Part shown: in pieces, positions 46,982-58,855 of the stretch
Numbering within the stretch: position 1 is the first letter of the stretch
Layout: every line of letters starts with the position of its first letter
DNA from: Apium graveolens
Taxonomy: Eukaryota; Streptophyta; Magnoliopsida; Apiales; Apiaceae
Assembly: GCF_009905375.1 (NCBI RefSeq)
Contig: NC_133650.1
Span: 147,640,567 to 147,704,566 of the forward strand
Direction of reading: 5' to 3'
DNA length: 64,000 nt
Made by a program: the position numbers and the translations under genes
Notes under the pieces: generated by a model
Databases searched by the model: none
Told to the model about the DNA's origin: nothing
What the model saw: the letters and a program-made list of their open reading frames with translations, nothing else

Positions 46982-49255
46982 ATGACTACACAAAAAGTTG
47001 GAACCGTTAAAATTCCACTATTTGATAAAGAAAATTATGTTATGTGGAAGAAGAAGATGCTATTGTTTTTACAAGTTGTAAATTCCAAATATCTGGAAGT
47101 GTTAAAGAAGGGTCCTAAAATTCCGATGGTCATTGAACCAGAGGTAATAGAAAATGATGTGGTGATTACCAAAGCAAGAACTTATGTGAAAGATCCTGAG
47201 GATTTTTCTCCTGCTGAAAAAGAAGAAGCCTTCCTAAATGCTAGCCTTCAATTAATTTTAGTAGATTCCCTTGATCCCTTGATGAATAGACTTGTGATGA
47301 ACTGTAAAGATTCCAAACACATCTGGGAAACTATTGAGGTTATTAATGAAGGCACAGAGGAAGTTAGGGAGAACAAGTTAGAAATCCTAACCTCTGAGTA
47401 TGAATACTTTAAATCCAATCCAGGAGAAGGAATCACTGAAGTGTTTGAAAGGTACAATGCATTGATCAACAACCTGAACATTAATGGTAAATACTATTCC
47501 ATTAGGGAGGTCAACAAAAAGTTCCTTTTAACACTGCCAACTCATCTCGAACATAGAATCACTGCCATAAGAGAAACAAGAGATCTGAGTGAGATTTCTT
47601 TGGAAAGGCTCTATGGTGTGTTAAAGACTTATGAGTTGGAGCAGATTCAGCAGAAGGAAGTTTACGGGAAAGGAAGAGTGGTCAGCACATCTACTGCTCT
47701 AGTAGCTGATGAACAAAAACAACAACCACAATATCAACAACAATCTCAACAGTCACAAAGAATGGTACAGTCTTCCAAGGTTGAAGAAAATATGATAGTA
47801 GCAGAATTTGATCCTCCTCCTACAAATCAATCAGGAGATGATTTTTATTCCTTGGAAGAACTGGAGCAATTGGAGAATGAGTCAATGGCCCTGATTGTCA
47901 AGAGATTCTCCAATGTCAGATTCAAGAGGAATCCCAAGTTCAAGTACAAGTCCAACTACAACAGGTTCCAGAAAGGTGAATCTTCATCCTCTAACACCAG
48001 CAGTGGTGGGTACAAAACATGGATGGTTGATCAAAGCACCATTCGATGCTTCAACTGCAATGAGTTGGGACACTTTGCCACAGAATGCAGGAAGCCAAAA
48101 CAAGTTAGGAAGAACTCTTACGATTCTAATCAGAAGAGTAAATCTGAAAGGGCTTACCTGGCAAAAGGAAGAAGCTGGGATGATACTGACAGTGAAGATG
48201 AAGAAGTTGGGAATCTTGCTCTCATGGATAGTGATGCAAACACCTCATCGTCAAGAAAAGAGGTAAAATTTACTGATGCTGAATTAGTTTATCATCTAGG
48301 AGGTTCCTTAGATTGTGCTCGTCGTGATAATGAAATGTTAAATCAACAAATCAAAGACCTTGAGAAAGAGGTCAATGAATTAAGACTTGTGCATATTAAT
48401 CAAGATAAATTAAAAGAATAAGTATCTTTTCTAGAGAATAAAGTTGACTGTTATAGACAACTCGAAACTATTCTCAAAGACAAGATCACCAGTCTTGAGG
48501 CTAAGGTTAAAGCTTACTTTAATTCTTGTTCGAAATCCAAAGAGTTTTATAATAAGCAAGCTGTTAATTAAACATCTGGAATAGGTTATGATTATAATGT
48601 TGCTATTGGAAAATTAGGCATAAACTCCCCTCCTCATGTCTGTGCTAAAGGCAGGGAAGTACCACATGTGCTTAAGGGTGTTGATGAACCCCTCTATAAA
48701 GAATCAATTGCTGAACCATTTGATGAGACCTCATTTATTATTCAAGAAGAAATCCGTGCTGAAGATCATGCTAATGAGGAAGCTGTTTCCAAGTCAAGTG
48801 TGTCAAAGGTTCCAGTCAAAGTTGTGAAAGCAACTGAGACTAACTCAGACACACATGAGTTGGATAACACAAATGCCATGTCTACCATGCATAAGTTGCC
48901 TATTGTTAATCCCTCTCATAAAGCATGTGGTGTTCCTGATTGTATGTCTTGTGCTTTTAATTTGATGTATGCTTATTTTAATGGTAAGCATGTTTCTAAT
49001 GATAAGAATACTCCTCGTCAGCATGTGAATAATAGGAAGCATGATAGGTCTAAGACTGCTAGTCCTCCTAAAGCTAGAAAGGAGACATTTGTGCCTAAGC
49101 CTGAACAGAAATTTGTCAAGGCTGTTCACAAGGTTAAATGTCCAGTCATTGAGAAAGTTGAGAACATTAAAATTAAGAATGTTGTTTTGCCTGATAAAGG
49201 CCAATTTTACAAGTATGCCGGACCCAGCCAAGCTTGGGTTCCGAAGAATGTCTAA
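46982..49255 (+). pseudogene. S5 gag
   Basis: I prefer the ATG at 46982 (MTTQKVGTVKIPLFDKENY), because this is the standard opening of copia gag; the frame is open from 46937. The capsid-like domain runs to about residue 230 (WKKKMLLFLQVVNSKYLEVL, LYGVLKTYELE). A Gln-rich stretch follows, then an intact CCHC knuckle CFNCNELGHFATEC at about 48048. A stop TAA lies at 48419 and another near 48570, both likely from CAA. The frame then continues to 49255 and ends after GPSQAWVPKNV. Pol begins at once in the +1 frame, so gag and pol are separated by a stop and a frame change. Confidence 0.9.
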
Positions 49256-49256
49256 T

Positions 49257-52200
49257 CCATTTGTATTGCAGGGCATTAAACAGGTACAACCGGTAGTGTG
49301 GATTCTTGACAGCGGATCGTCAAGACATATGACCGGAGATAGAGCCCTGCTATCAAATGTGGTTGAGAAAGCTGGCCCAGTGGTTACCTTTGGAGATAAC
49401 AGCAAAGGTTTAACTGAGGGATATGGCTGTTTGCTAGCTGGAAATGTTATCATTGAAAATGTGTATGTTGTGCAAGGACTTGAACACAATCTGCTTAGCA
49501 TTAGTCAGTTCTATGACAACGGCTATAATATTTTATTCGACAAGCTGAAGTGTCAGATTCTGCACAAGAAAAATGAAAAACCTTCCTTGATGGGAATCCA
49601 GAAAGGAATTCTGTTCATAGCTGACATGAACTCTGGAAGCAATCCTAAAGTCAATTGTTTCTATGCAAAGGCATCGTCTGATGAGAGTTGGCTATGACAC
49701 AAGAGACTTTCCCATCTCAATTTCAAAACAATGAATTCTCTTGTCAAAAGAGAATTGGTTAGAGGTCTGCCTCAGCTGGAATTCTCCCCAGAAGGACTGT
49801 GTGAGGCTTGCCAGAAAGGAAAGTCAAAGAAAGCAAGTCACAGAGGCACTGACACATCCTCCATAACTGGTGTGCTGCAATTATTGCACATGGATTTATT
49901 TGGACCAGTTAATATCTTTTCGATGTCAAAAAAGTGTTACTGTCTTGTGATAGTTGATGACTATTCCAAGTATACGTGGGTTTTATTCCTTCACTCTAAG
50001 GATGAAACACCACAAGTTGTGATTGATCATATCAAGTTGATCGAGTTAGATTCTAATGTCCCTGTTAGAGCAATAAGGTCAGATAATGGAACATAATTCA
50101 AGAATTCACTTCTCAATGGATTCTGTACAGACAAAGGGATTACCAGACAATTTTCAGCTCCTAGAACCCCTCAGCAAAATAGAGTGGTAGAAAGGAAGAA
50201 TCGTACATTGATTGAAGCTGCAAGAATGATGTTAAGTGAATCAGGTCTTCCAATGTACTTTTGGGCTGAAGCTGTCAATACTGCATGTTATACTCAGAAT
50301 CGAACTCTAATCAACAAATACTTCATGAAAACTCCTTATGAGATTTTGAATGAACATAAACCTTCTATCAAATACTTTCATGTATTTGGTGCCAGATCCT
50401 TCGTGCTCAAGGATGGAGATGATCGTCGTGGTAAATTTGAGGCAAAGGCATTTGAGGGTATTTTTGTTGGATATGGAAGAAGATCATACAGGGTGTATAT
50501 CATTGATCAACACAAAGTAACTGAAAGTGTCAATGTTACATTTGATGACACTAAACTCCCTAGTATCCAAACTGAAGATCCTTCTGAGAAACTGAAGTTT
50601 GATGATATGTCAGATTCAGAATCAGAACATGATCAAGAACCTGAGGTTGTTGCTGGTGAAGAACCTGTTAATCATGATGATACTCAAGGTAATGGTGATG
50701 GAAACTTTGGCAATAATGGAGATACCACTGCTACTGACGGAGAATCTTCAAGTCAACATGGTAACAACTCAGGGGGAGATGCTGAAGGATCAACTAGTAG
50801 GATACAACATCCCAATGAATTTCAAGGCGAATCATCAAGATCAAATCTTCCAAGACAGACTGTCTGGAATAAAGCTCATCCTTTTGAGTTGATTATTGGT
50901 GATCCAGATGTTGGAGTCAGAACTAGACGTGCTACTCAAAATGAGTGTTTGTTCTCAGGATTTCTTTCTGAAATGGAACCTAAAAAGATTGAGGAAGCAC
51001 TGACTGATCCAGATTGGGTGATTGCTATGCAAGGTGAACTCAATCAGTTTGAACATCAACAAGTATGGAAACTGGTACCTAGACCTACACACAAGAAAGC
51101 TGTTGGTACTCGGTGGGTATTCAGGAATAAACTAGATGAAGATGGTGTGGTTATAAGAAACAAAGTAAGACTGGTAGCTAAAGGGTATTCTCAAGCTGAA
51201 GGCATTGATTATGATGAAACCTATGCTCCAGTGGCTAGACTAGAGGCCATCAGGATATTTCTGGCATTTACAGCATTCTCTAACTTTAAAGTTTATCAAA
51301 TGGATGTCAAGAGTGCCTTTCTGAATGGAAAGCTAGATGAAGAGGTATATTTAGAGCAACCTCTTGGTTTTGAAGATCCAGATCATTTGGATTTTGTCTA
51401 CTTTCTTTTTAAGGCTATCTATGGACTCAAACAGTCTCCGAGAAAATGGTATGACACTCTCTCTGAATTTCTTATTAAAAATAGATTTATTAGAGGTGTC
51501 ATAGATAAAACTCTCTTTTCTAAAAAGCATAAGAATGATACTATATTAGTCCAAGTCTATGTGGATGATATAATATTTGGGTCTACTAATGATAATCTCT
51601 GTAAGAGATTTGCTAAGTTAATGCACAACAAATTTGAAATGAGCATGATGGGAGAGCTGAAGTTCTTTCTTGGATTACAAGTAAATCAAAGGTTAGATGG
51701 AACTTTTATTTGTCAATCCACGTATCTCAAGGAACTCCTCAAAAAGTACAATCTAGAGGATTCTGTATCAGCAAGGACTCCGTCAACTACAGCTGTCAAG
51801 CTTGGACCATGTGAAAACTCCATTAAGGTAGATGTCACAAGCTACAGAGGTATGATTGGCTCGTTACTCTATCTTACTGCAAATAAACCAGATATTATGT
51901 ATGCTACATGCTTATGTGCAAGGTTCCAAGCGGATCCTAGAGATATTCATCTCGTTGCTGTTAAACGAATCTTAAGATATCTTAAGGGAACACCAAATCT
52001 AGGTATTTGGTACCCTAAAGAATCTGGTTTTAACCTTGTTGGATATACAAATTCAGATTACGCAGGAAGTGTTGTTGATAGGAAAAGCACCTTAGGGAGT
52101 TGTCAATTCCTAGGTAGCAGACTAGTCTCATGGTACAACAAGAAACATCAAACAGTTTCAAATTCAACGGCCGAGGCTGAATATATTGCTGCTGGAAGCT

Positions 52201-52508
52201 GCTGTGCTCAGATCTTGTGGATTAGGAATCAGCTACGGGACTATGGCTCTGTATTAAACAGAATATCTATTCTATGTGACAATACAAGTGCAATAGCCAT
52301 CACCAACAACCCTGTGCAGCATACAAGGACCAAGCACATTGACATCGGGTATCATTTTATTAGAGAGCACGTCATGAATGGTACTGTTGAACTATTTTTT
52401 GTTCCAACAGAAGAACAAATAGCAGATATTTTCACTAAACCTCTTGATGAATCCACATTTACCAAATTAGTTGGTAAATTGGGTATGTTGAATAGCTTTA
52501 GTGATTAA
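49257..52508 (+). pseudogene. S5 pol: protease, integrase, RT, RNase H
   Basis: One frame with two internal stops. Protease: WILDSGSSRHMTGD, catalytic Asp present. A TGA at 49695 replaces the usual Trp before HKRLSH. Integrase: HKRLSHLN and CEACQKGKSKK of the zinc domain, catalytic residues in IVDDYSKYTWV, RSDNGT (followed by a TAA at 50094) and [64 protein letters not shown] and the intact catalytic [10 protein letters not shown]. RNase [22 protein letters not shown] and [15 protein letters not shown]. It ends at 52508 in TAA, so env is not reached by simple readthrough. Confidence 0.93.
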
Positions 52509-52898
52509 ACTTGTGAATATCTGAAATATGTTCTTGAGTGAATTTACAAATGAATTTTTCATGAATGAAAAATTCATTTGCAAATTTATTTTATCATTTT
52601 ACATAATTTCTTGCTTATTTCTATGTAAGTTTTTATTATCTTATCTTATTTATTTATTCAACTTGTTAATTTTAATGTCTCGGGATATTTTATTTTCTCT
52701 AAAAATATTTTTCTATGAATTTTATTTGCTAAAATTCAAAAAAAAAATCTATTTTTGGACTGAAAATATAATTATCTCTGAAATATTTTAATTGTGTAAA
52801 TATTTTCTGCCATATCTATATTAGTATTTATTGTAGTTTTCTGTTTTTTTATTATTATATGTTCTGTTTTTGTTAAAAACTGTTTATATTTGGTTTAT

Positions 52899-52938
<40 letters not shown>

Positions 52939-52950
52939 TGTGTTAATTTG

Positions 52951-53330
52951 ATACTTGAATGACAATCGGCTGAAAGTCATTTCAGTATATTTATATAAAT
53001 ACTTAATTTATTTTATACTAGAATGACAATCGGCAAGACAATTGAAATTGTCTTACTGAAAGTCATTCCAGTACATATAAATGTTTATTTTTAATTCAGT
53101 TTAATTTTATAACTGGCAAGACAATCGGTATGACTATTGATTGTCATGCCAGTAATAAAATTAATATCAGATATTTTTTTGTTTTATTTTGTACTGGTAT
53201 GACAATCGGTATGACTATCAGATTGTCATACCAGTTATATTATTACTATTTTTTGTTTTGTCTTCTCAAATTGCCTGGTATGACTATCGGTATGATAATC
53301 GGTAAGACTATCCCGAATTGTCATACCAGT
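52951..53330 (+). promoter_or_regulatory. S5 internal array of five inverted repeats
   Basis: Five hairpins sit at 52951-52988, 53016-53073, 53113-53152, 53194-53234 and 53275-53329, with centres about 75-88 bp apart. The fourth has perfect 14-bp arms, CTGGTATGACAATC and GATTGTCATACCAG, around a 13-base loop. The third has 14-bp arms with one mismatch. The loops hold further copies of the motif (GGTATGACTAT). The motif is that of the S5 LTR U3. Confidence 0.8.
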
Positions 53331-53413
53331 TGTCTACTTAAGCTGTTTTTTCGTTCCTTTCTTACTTTTTATTCATTCAGTTCTTGTTTTTTCAAATTCC
53401 ATCAGTTTCTTTT

Positions 53414-53448
53414 TCTCTCTTATTTCTCTCTCTCTCTCTCTCTCTCTA
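53414..53448 (+). repeat. CT-rich block upstream of the S5 env-like ORF
   Basis: A pyrimidine run ending in about ten CT units lies 84 bp after the hairpin array. Such patches are common near plant transcription starts, and a simple microsatellite is equally possible. Confidence 0.6.
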
Positions 53449-53811
53449 TTCGATCAAACCACCATCGTAACAATTGTCTTCCTTGCTTGAGTGTTTACTT
53501 AGCAAACAAAAACTTCACTTCTGTTATCTACATACATGTATATACATACAGAAGTGCTGCCCATTTTATTGTTTTTATATTTTAATTCGATTTTTCCCTA
53601 AAATCATTTTTTTTTGTGTATTTCAATTTGGTTTTGTGTCTTGTGATTTTGCATATCTGCTTTCGTGAGTTAAGAACTTTAACGAGATACATTACTTTCT
53701 AAATTTTTCGGATATAATTGATTTAATTCGAATTATTAATTTTTTTTTTAATTCGAATTCTCTTAATTTAATTCTTAAAATTTTGAAAGTGTGTGTTTTA
53801 TTATTTTTTAA

Positions 53812-56283
53812 ATGGCTCTCAATTTCCAAATTGTTTCGCATAATCTTGTTGGTTATTTTAATCCAGATAAATGTGATGTGGAAAAATTTAAGCCGTGGAT
53901 TAGATTTTTAAATGACCATTCGATTGTTAGCTCTGCTATTAAATCAAATGTGATTTTAAATGTTGATATGCTCAGACTGATTTGCACAACATCTACTGTG
54001 GCCGATGATTTTAAATCTTTTTCATTCACCGTGGCAAACACACATTATGTTGTTGATGAAACAGTCGTCAATCGAGCGTTAAATTTTCCATTGGACAATT
54101 TCTATAATTTGCCCTCTGAAAATGATATTTCAAACTTTTTCCATGCTATTCACTATCAGGGGGTGATTAATTTAACCAAGTTATCTAAATCCAATTTGGT
54201 TTCTGAATGGGATATTTTCTTCGATACACTTTCTAAAGTGTTTTCCAACTGCACTAAATCCAACTTTCACAACATCACTTCCACTCTGCAGTATATTGGT
54301 CTTGCGGTTGTTCTCAATCAAAGGATCAATTTTGGCAAACTACTTTTACCCATTCTTCTGAGACGTCTCACTACTGCTTTACATGATCATTCTACAAATC
54401 GTAGGGTCTCGTGCTACTACGCTCATTTTCTCATGCTCATAGCAGAACATCTTCTCTCACATGAGCATAAAGCTCTTTTTGCTAACTCTTCAGTAACCGA
54501 ACCCCCTCCAGTAAGCAAAAAGATTTACACTCGCCAAGACACAACATTCAAATTCATGCAAGTTCCAGTACTTGTATCTGCTTTCATGGCCACTTATATT
54601 CCTTTGCCTATCTTCAATCTTCCCGGTCATGAACAGCAAGCTCAACCTCTAGTGGTTCAAACCACCCAGGCTCAAACATCAGATGCTCTTCCTCTACAGG
54701 TAATAATTCCTCAAACTCAACCTATTCCTACTTCTGTTGAAAGACCCCCAGTGGTTGATAGGACTGACCATGACATTGTAGAACCACGGCTTCAATCCCA
54801 GGTCATAGAGCCAAACACAGAGTCACAACCTATCTCAACCTCTCCCCCACTGTCTAAAATGTTGCCTAGAAGGTTAGTAGGAAGTAGTATGTTAGTGGAT
54901 GTGAATGAACCCTCAGCTCTGCCTCCACCAAAAAAAAGAAGAACATTTACTGAGGCATCTGAAAGCCCATCCTTGTCCTCCCAACAGGACATGGACTTTG
55001 AAATGGCCACTGAACAGTTTCTAGAAACATTCTCTCAATAGAATGAATCTATTGAAATTCGCCATAGGGCCATGACATCCTGTACTGAGTCAAGCACAAT
55101 TCCATTACTCACAATGGAAGCATACAGACCCGTAGATGATACTCAGGACACGGAGCGAGGAGTGCACATTGAGTCGGTTATAGTACCTGCCATAGTTACG
55201 GTAGAAGAGCAGTCACATGCTTCTAAGGGAAAATCTGACTCTCAGCCACCTTTAACAGAGTCATTTTCTCCCCTCCCAGATCCAACACCTCTGGCTCCCT
55301 CACGGGATTCTCCACTCGCAGATTTATCTGGAGAAAGTGGAGGGCAACTCGGTCAATCTATCCCTGAAGCAATTCAGACATCTATTTCACATGAAAAGAT
55401 AGGTTTGACTGAGGATCGGGACTCGCGAATTCCCATTGCACCACCACTGACCTCTCTTGAAGAGGCTAGGGTGATTTTAAATGCAGGTACAGAAGATCAG
55501 CATCAGGAAGACTCCTCACGAGCAATTATATTGAGAGATACACAAGCACGTGAGTTGAGTGAATTAAACAGGAGAGATATTTAGGTGAGCGCACACACAG
55601 ACACAAACACTGAAAATCTGTTAGCTCAAATTGCTGATCTCAAGGAACAACTTGCAAAAAGTCAGGCTGAAGCTAAATCATTCAAAGCACAAGTGGTTGA
55701 ACGGTCTTCTTCTTCCACCTCTGTCAATAATCAGCCGGCTCTCATCAGGACTGAAATATCAGATTTGAAGACATTCGTTGTACCAAAGCTTAATTCAATC
55801 CAGGCATCTCCAACGTTATCAGCTGAAGACATTTCAAACTTCTGCTCTCTCCATACAAGAATGACTTCTCTTGAAGACTTGGTTGAAATGAATCATTCAC
55901 TGGATTCCTCCAGATTTCTGAAGATAGAGACGGGTATGGAACATCTGAATGAAGGGATGAAGCACTTGTACTTCATGATCAAAAATTCTCACTGCCCTAA
56001 TGAAGAACAAAGGACTTTCTTTGAAGGGCCGTCTGGTGGAGGCTCAGGCTCTGGAGGTGATGGAGGTCATGGAGGATCTAAGGGAAAGTCTGTAGAGGAT
56101 TCCTCAACTAAGGGGGAGAAGAAAGGGAGAAGTGAAAAGGGAAAAGAAAAAGATTCATCTGCTGGAGGCACAGGGAAGCCTGATGATATCTACTATAGTG
56201 GAGAACATGATGACTTTGATATTTGTGACGTTCCCACTGAATCAGTCTTAGGAGATAAAGATGGTTTCTTTGAAGCTGAGGAG
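53812..56283 (+). pseudogene. S5 env-like ORF, truncated
   Basis: From the ATG at 53812 (MALNFQIVSHNLVGYFNPDK) one frame runs 824 codons with just two stops, TAG at 55039 and 55582. Residues 1-230 look globular, with a hydrophobic stretch (TSTLQYIGLAVVL, then KLLLPILLRRL) that is a weak membrane-segment candidate. Residues 270-590 are Pro/Ser/Thr-rich and probably disordered. A coiled coil (LLAQIADLKEQLAKSQAEA) follows at about 600-625, and a Gly/Ser/Lys-rich tail at about 745-800. ATH2 cuts the ORF, and its TGTTAG tip supplies the present stop. Position matches Sirevirus env-like ORFs. I see no signal peptide, so an envelope function is not supported by the sequence. Confidence 0.75.
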
Positions 56284-57754
56284 TGTTAGGGCGAAAACAC
56301 GCGCTAATATTCATGCAAGTATACGCGTTCACAAGTAGTATAAGATATAAATCAGATTCGTTCCCACAGAGACTGGTTTAGGTTAAGTTCAATTTATGCA
56401 CCTATGCAACAATGTATGGTTATCGCTCAATGCTAAGACAAATAACAAATTAGGTTTTTATTAAACTAAGAGATTATACTAAATTACATTAACTAAGAGA
56501 ATTGAGGTTAAATTAATATATATGATAAACATGGGATTCTAACTTCATTACTACTCCATTCAATAGCCTTATTGTTCTTAACCTTGGCATGTGATGGTGA
56601 TGACACTAATCAGATAACACGAAACTGATAAACGCCAACTTTCGTTGCACGAGTACCATTCTACCAGACATCCACAAAAGAGATAGAAGCTGAATAGGCA
56701 CCAATTATATTGAGACCCTATATGTCTATAGAATTTGACAACATAATGGTTTAAGCACAAGTTATCTATCTTGATTACATAGGGCAAGTGAAACGGTTAG
56801 AGTTACCTACGAATCATGCATACACATACATGAACCTATGCTAGCATGGCAAGTTCTAAACCTCTATATTCACTGTCGCTTCAATAGAGATTAACACGCT
56901 ATCTTATATGTTAGCTACGCACATAAGACGAATAAGCACAACCAATACTAGGATATCAATCAATCACCACACACCAAGATATCGAAACAATTAACTATTG
57001 AAATCCATAAGTAAATCCACTAGAACCCCATGATAACGATTAGCCCATGATTGAACTCATCGTCACCATGGGTTCCAATGAAAGCATGGTATAAACAAGG
57101 TCTTAATAAACTGAATAATAATTAAAGTACGAATAAACGAGATCTAGGTTCAACAAGAACGAAAATGAGCATCCAAAGTTATAACTAATTCAAAGAATCA
57201 CAAGTTGAAAACAAGATCTTCTTTTTCGGAGTTGTTCTGTGCTTCTAGGTCTTCTCCTTGGTATCCCAATCTTCCCGGATGATGAAAACCCTTTTTTTAA
57301 GTATATATACGCCCCTAGTGGACCTGGACCCTTAAAATCGTCAAATTCTACTCAAAAAAGGCTTTTTCAGTGAAATCAGCGACCATCCGCCTCCTGAGCG
57401 GCCGCTCAGCTCTCTGAGCGGGCGCTCAGCTCTGCTGAGCGGGCGCACAGCTACTGACTGGGAAAAATATTTTGATGAATCTTGTTTTGGCCATAATTTG
57501 AGTTCTACTCGTCAGAATTAGGCGATTCGACTGCCCACACGAAGCTATTGAGATTCTCTACAACTTGACAATGGCCTTGGATTCTACTTCTGATTACTTT
57601 TCATCATATTTCCTTTAAAAGCTCTTTTCTTCATTTAACTAATACCTTAAATGCAATAACACAAAAACACATCAAAATACCAATAACTTGAGTCCAAAAC
57701 ACCAATTTAAGCTTGTAATAAAGCATTCCAAGTGGATATAAAATCCACTTATCA
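56284..57754 (-). repeat. ATH2 3' LTR
   Basis: The LTR is 1471 bp, TGTTAGGGCG to CACTTATCA on the plus strand. The tips are near copies of the ATH1 LTR tips. A minus-strand TATA box lies at 57302-57310. The GC-rich array at 57394-57452 is about 85 bp upstream of it. Confidence 0.88.
57394..57452 (-). promoter_or_regulatory. ATH2 LTR: GAGCGGCCGCTC palindrome cluster
   Basis: The perfect 14-bp palindrome TGAGCGGCCGCTCA is followed by TGAGCGGGCGCTCA and TGAGCGGGCGCACA with CAGCTCT spacers. It is at the same place, relative to the TATA box, as the ATH1 array. The flanks of the motif differ (TGAGCG versus GCGCG), so the arrays have evolved in parallel. Confidence 0.7.
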
Positions 57755-57789
57755 CACCCCCAAACTTGAATCGATGCTTGTCCTCAAGC
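57755..57789 (-). other. ATH2 polypurine tract with hairpin
   Basis: CACCCCCAAAC is the reverse PPT. The hairpin GCTTG-TCCT-CAAGC lies at 57776-57789, the same design as at 8345-8379. Confidence 0.8.
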
Positions 57790-58855
57790 ATAAACAGACT
57801 CAAAACTCCAAAACAAATCTAATGCATGAATGCAACTATGTGAATGCAACTAAATGATAATGCAATCGATCCCCTCAGAATAACCATAACCAAGTGAATA
57901 AGCCAATGCCTCTAAGAATGCAATGACTTTAAACAGAGCTCGAATAAATCCCACAAACCAACTCACAACCCAGAAACGTGCGTGTGTGGATGCTTAACAG
58001 ATATACTCTCGATACTAGATCAATAAGCATAACTTATCTATCATCGAAACAATCAAAAGTTTATAAACAGAATAGACAATAAACGCATTATGACTCACAA
58101 CACCTCCTTTCTACTAGAGTTATACAAGGATTCACACTATTATTGAACACATAGCAAAGATGCTTATTTGATCGTGCAATGAATGAGGTCCCAAACGACT
58201 TATACAATAATACCCATGTAGCGAGCGTTAGGTTAGCGGATCCCAGACTATAAAAGCCTTAGGTCACTAGGCACAAAGTCCCCTAAAACTTAATAACTCG
58301 AGTATTAAAAAGCTCACTTTTGATCAATTATGCATAAACACATACTTTTTTTTTCTTTTTTTTTTCAACAATTTCTGAATGAGTGCGTTTCGCTCCATCT
58401 CATTCAACCCTAGACTACTCATAAAAATATGAGCCGGCTACTAGCCATTTGACACCTAGCCTTACAACAACTAGCAATGCAATCCAAGTTTTTCTCCAGA
58501 TAAAAAGAATCAGTGTTTTTACGTCACTACAAGAAGATCACAAATTCTAAATATAACCAAGTGATAAAATCTCAACAACAAACAAGTATGATCATGATCT
58601 AGATCAAAAGCAACCCTATAAGACTTTGTGAAAATATTTATTTCTGGCATGCAAATCAATTCATTAGGACTTAAACATCCCTCTATTCGTCATCACCACA
58701 CTGAAATCAACATCAACTTATCAAATATCATAGTTCATCTTAAGGGATCATGCTAAATATGCATGCAAATGCAACTATATGAAATTACATAAAAACAAAC
58801 AAATATGTCCTAAATGAACAATCATACAAAAATATGAATGAACTCATTACAGGAG
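57790..58855 (-). other. ATH2 conserved non-coding 3' region
   Basis: No ORF is evident. The region aligns with ATH1 8380-9400 in several strongly conserved blocks, for example 58214-58280 and 58365-58460. Confidence 0.6.

Larger units (their letters stand above)
52509..53811 (+). other. S5 pol-env interval
   Basis: These 1.3 kb carry no coding I believe. Contents in order: an AT-rich stretch, a TA microsatellite (52902-52933), five hairpins (52951-53330), a CT-rich block (53414-53448) and a leader up to the env-like ATG at 53812. The layout resembles a promoter with pyrimidine patch and 5' UTR. Confidence 0.6.
45638..56283 (+). mobile_element. S5: Sirevirus-like copia element with env-like ORF
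   Basis: This plus-strand element is inserted in the TEK2 5' LTR (preceding bases CTAGG). Layout: 5' LTR, PBS, gag, pol (protease, integrase, RT, RNase H), a 1.3-kb hairpin-rich interval, and an env-like ORF cut by ATH2 at 56284. No 3' LTR is in the window. Copia pol order (integrase before RT) and a long ORF after pol define the Sirevirus-like group. Confidence 0.9.
56284..58855 (-). mobile_element. ATH2: Athila-like element, 3' end
   Basis: This minus-strand relative of ATH1 is inserted in the S5 env-like ORF (preceding bases AGGAG). It has a 3' LTR, PPT with hairpin and 1.07 kb of non-coding 3' region. At about 58856 it changes abruptly into the TEK4 LTR, before the second PPT module and env-like ORF seen in ATH1. 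Confidence 0.85.

Noticed and set aside
52951..53330. Evenly spaced repeats resembling a CRISPR array
   Set aside because: Repeat units are degenerate hairpins of varying length, in a plant retrotransposon, with no cas genes or unique spacers of constant length.
53130..53585. 151-codon plus-strand ORF upstream of the env-like ORF
   Set aside because: It reads through the hairpin array and CT repeat. Composition follows the repeats and no domain is visible.
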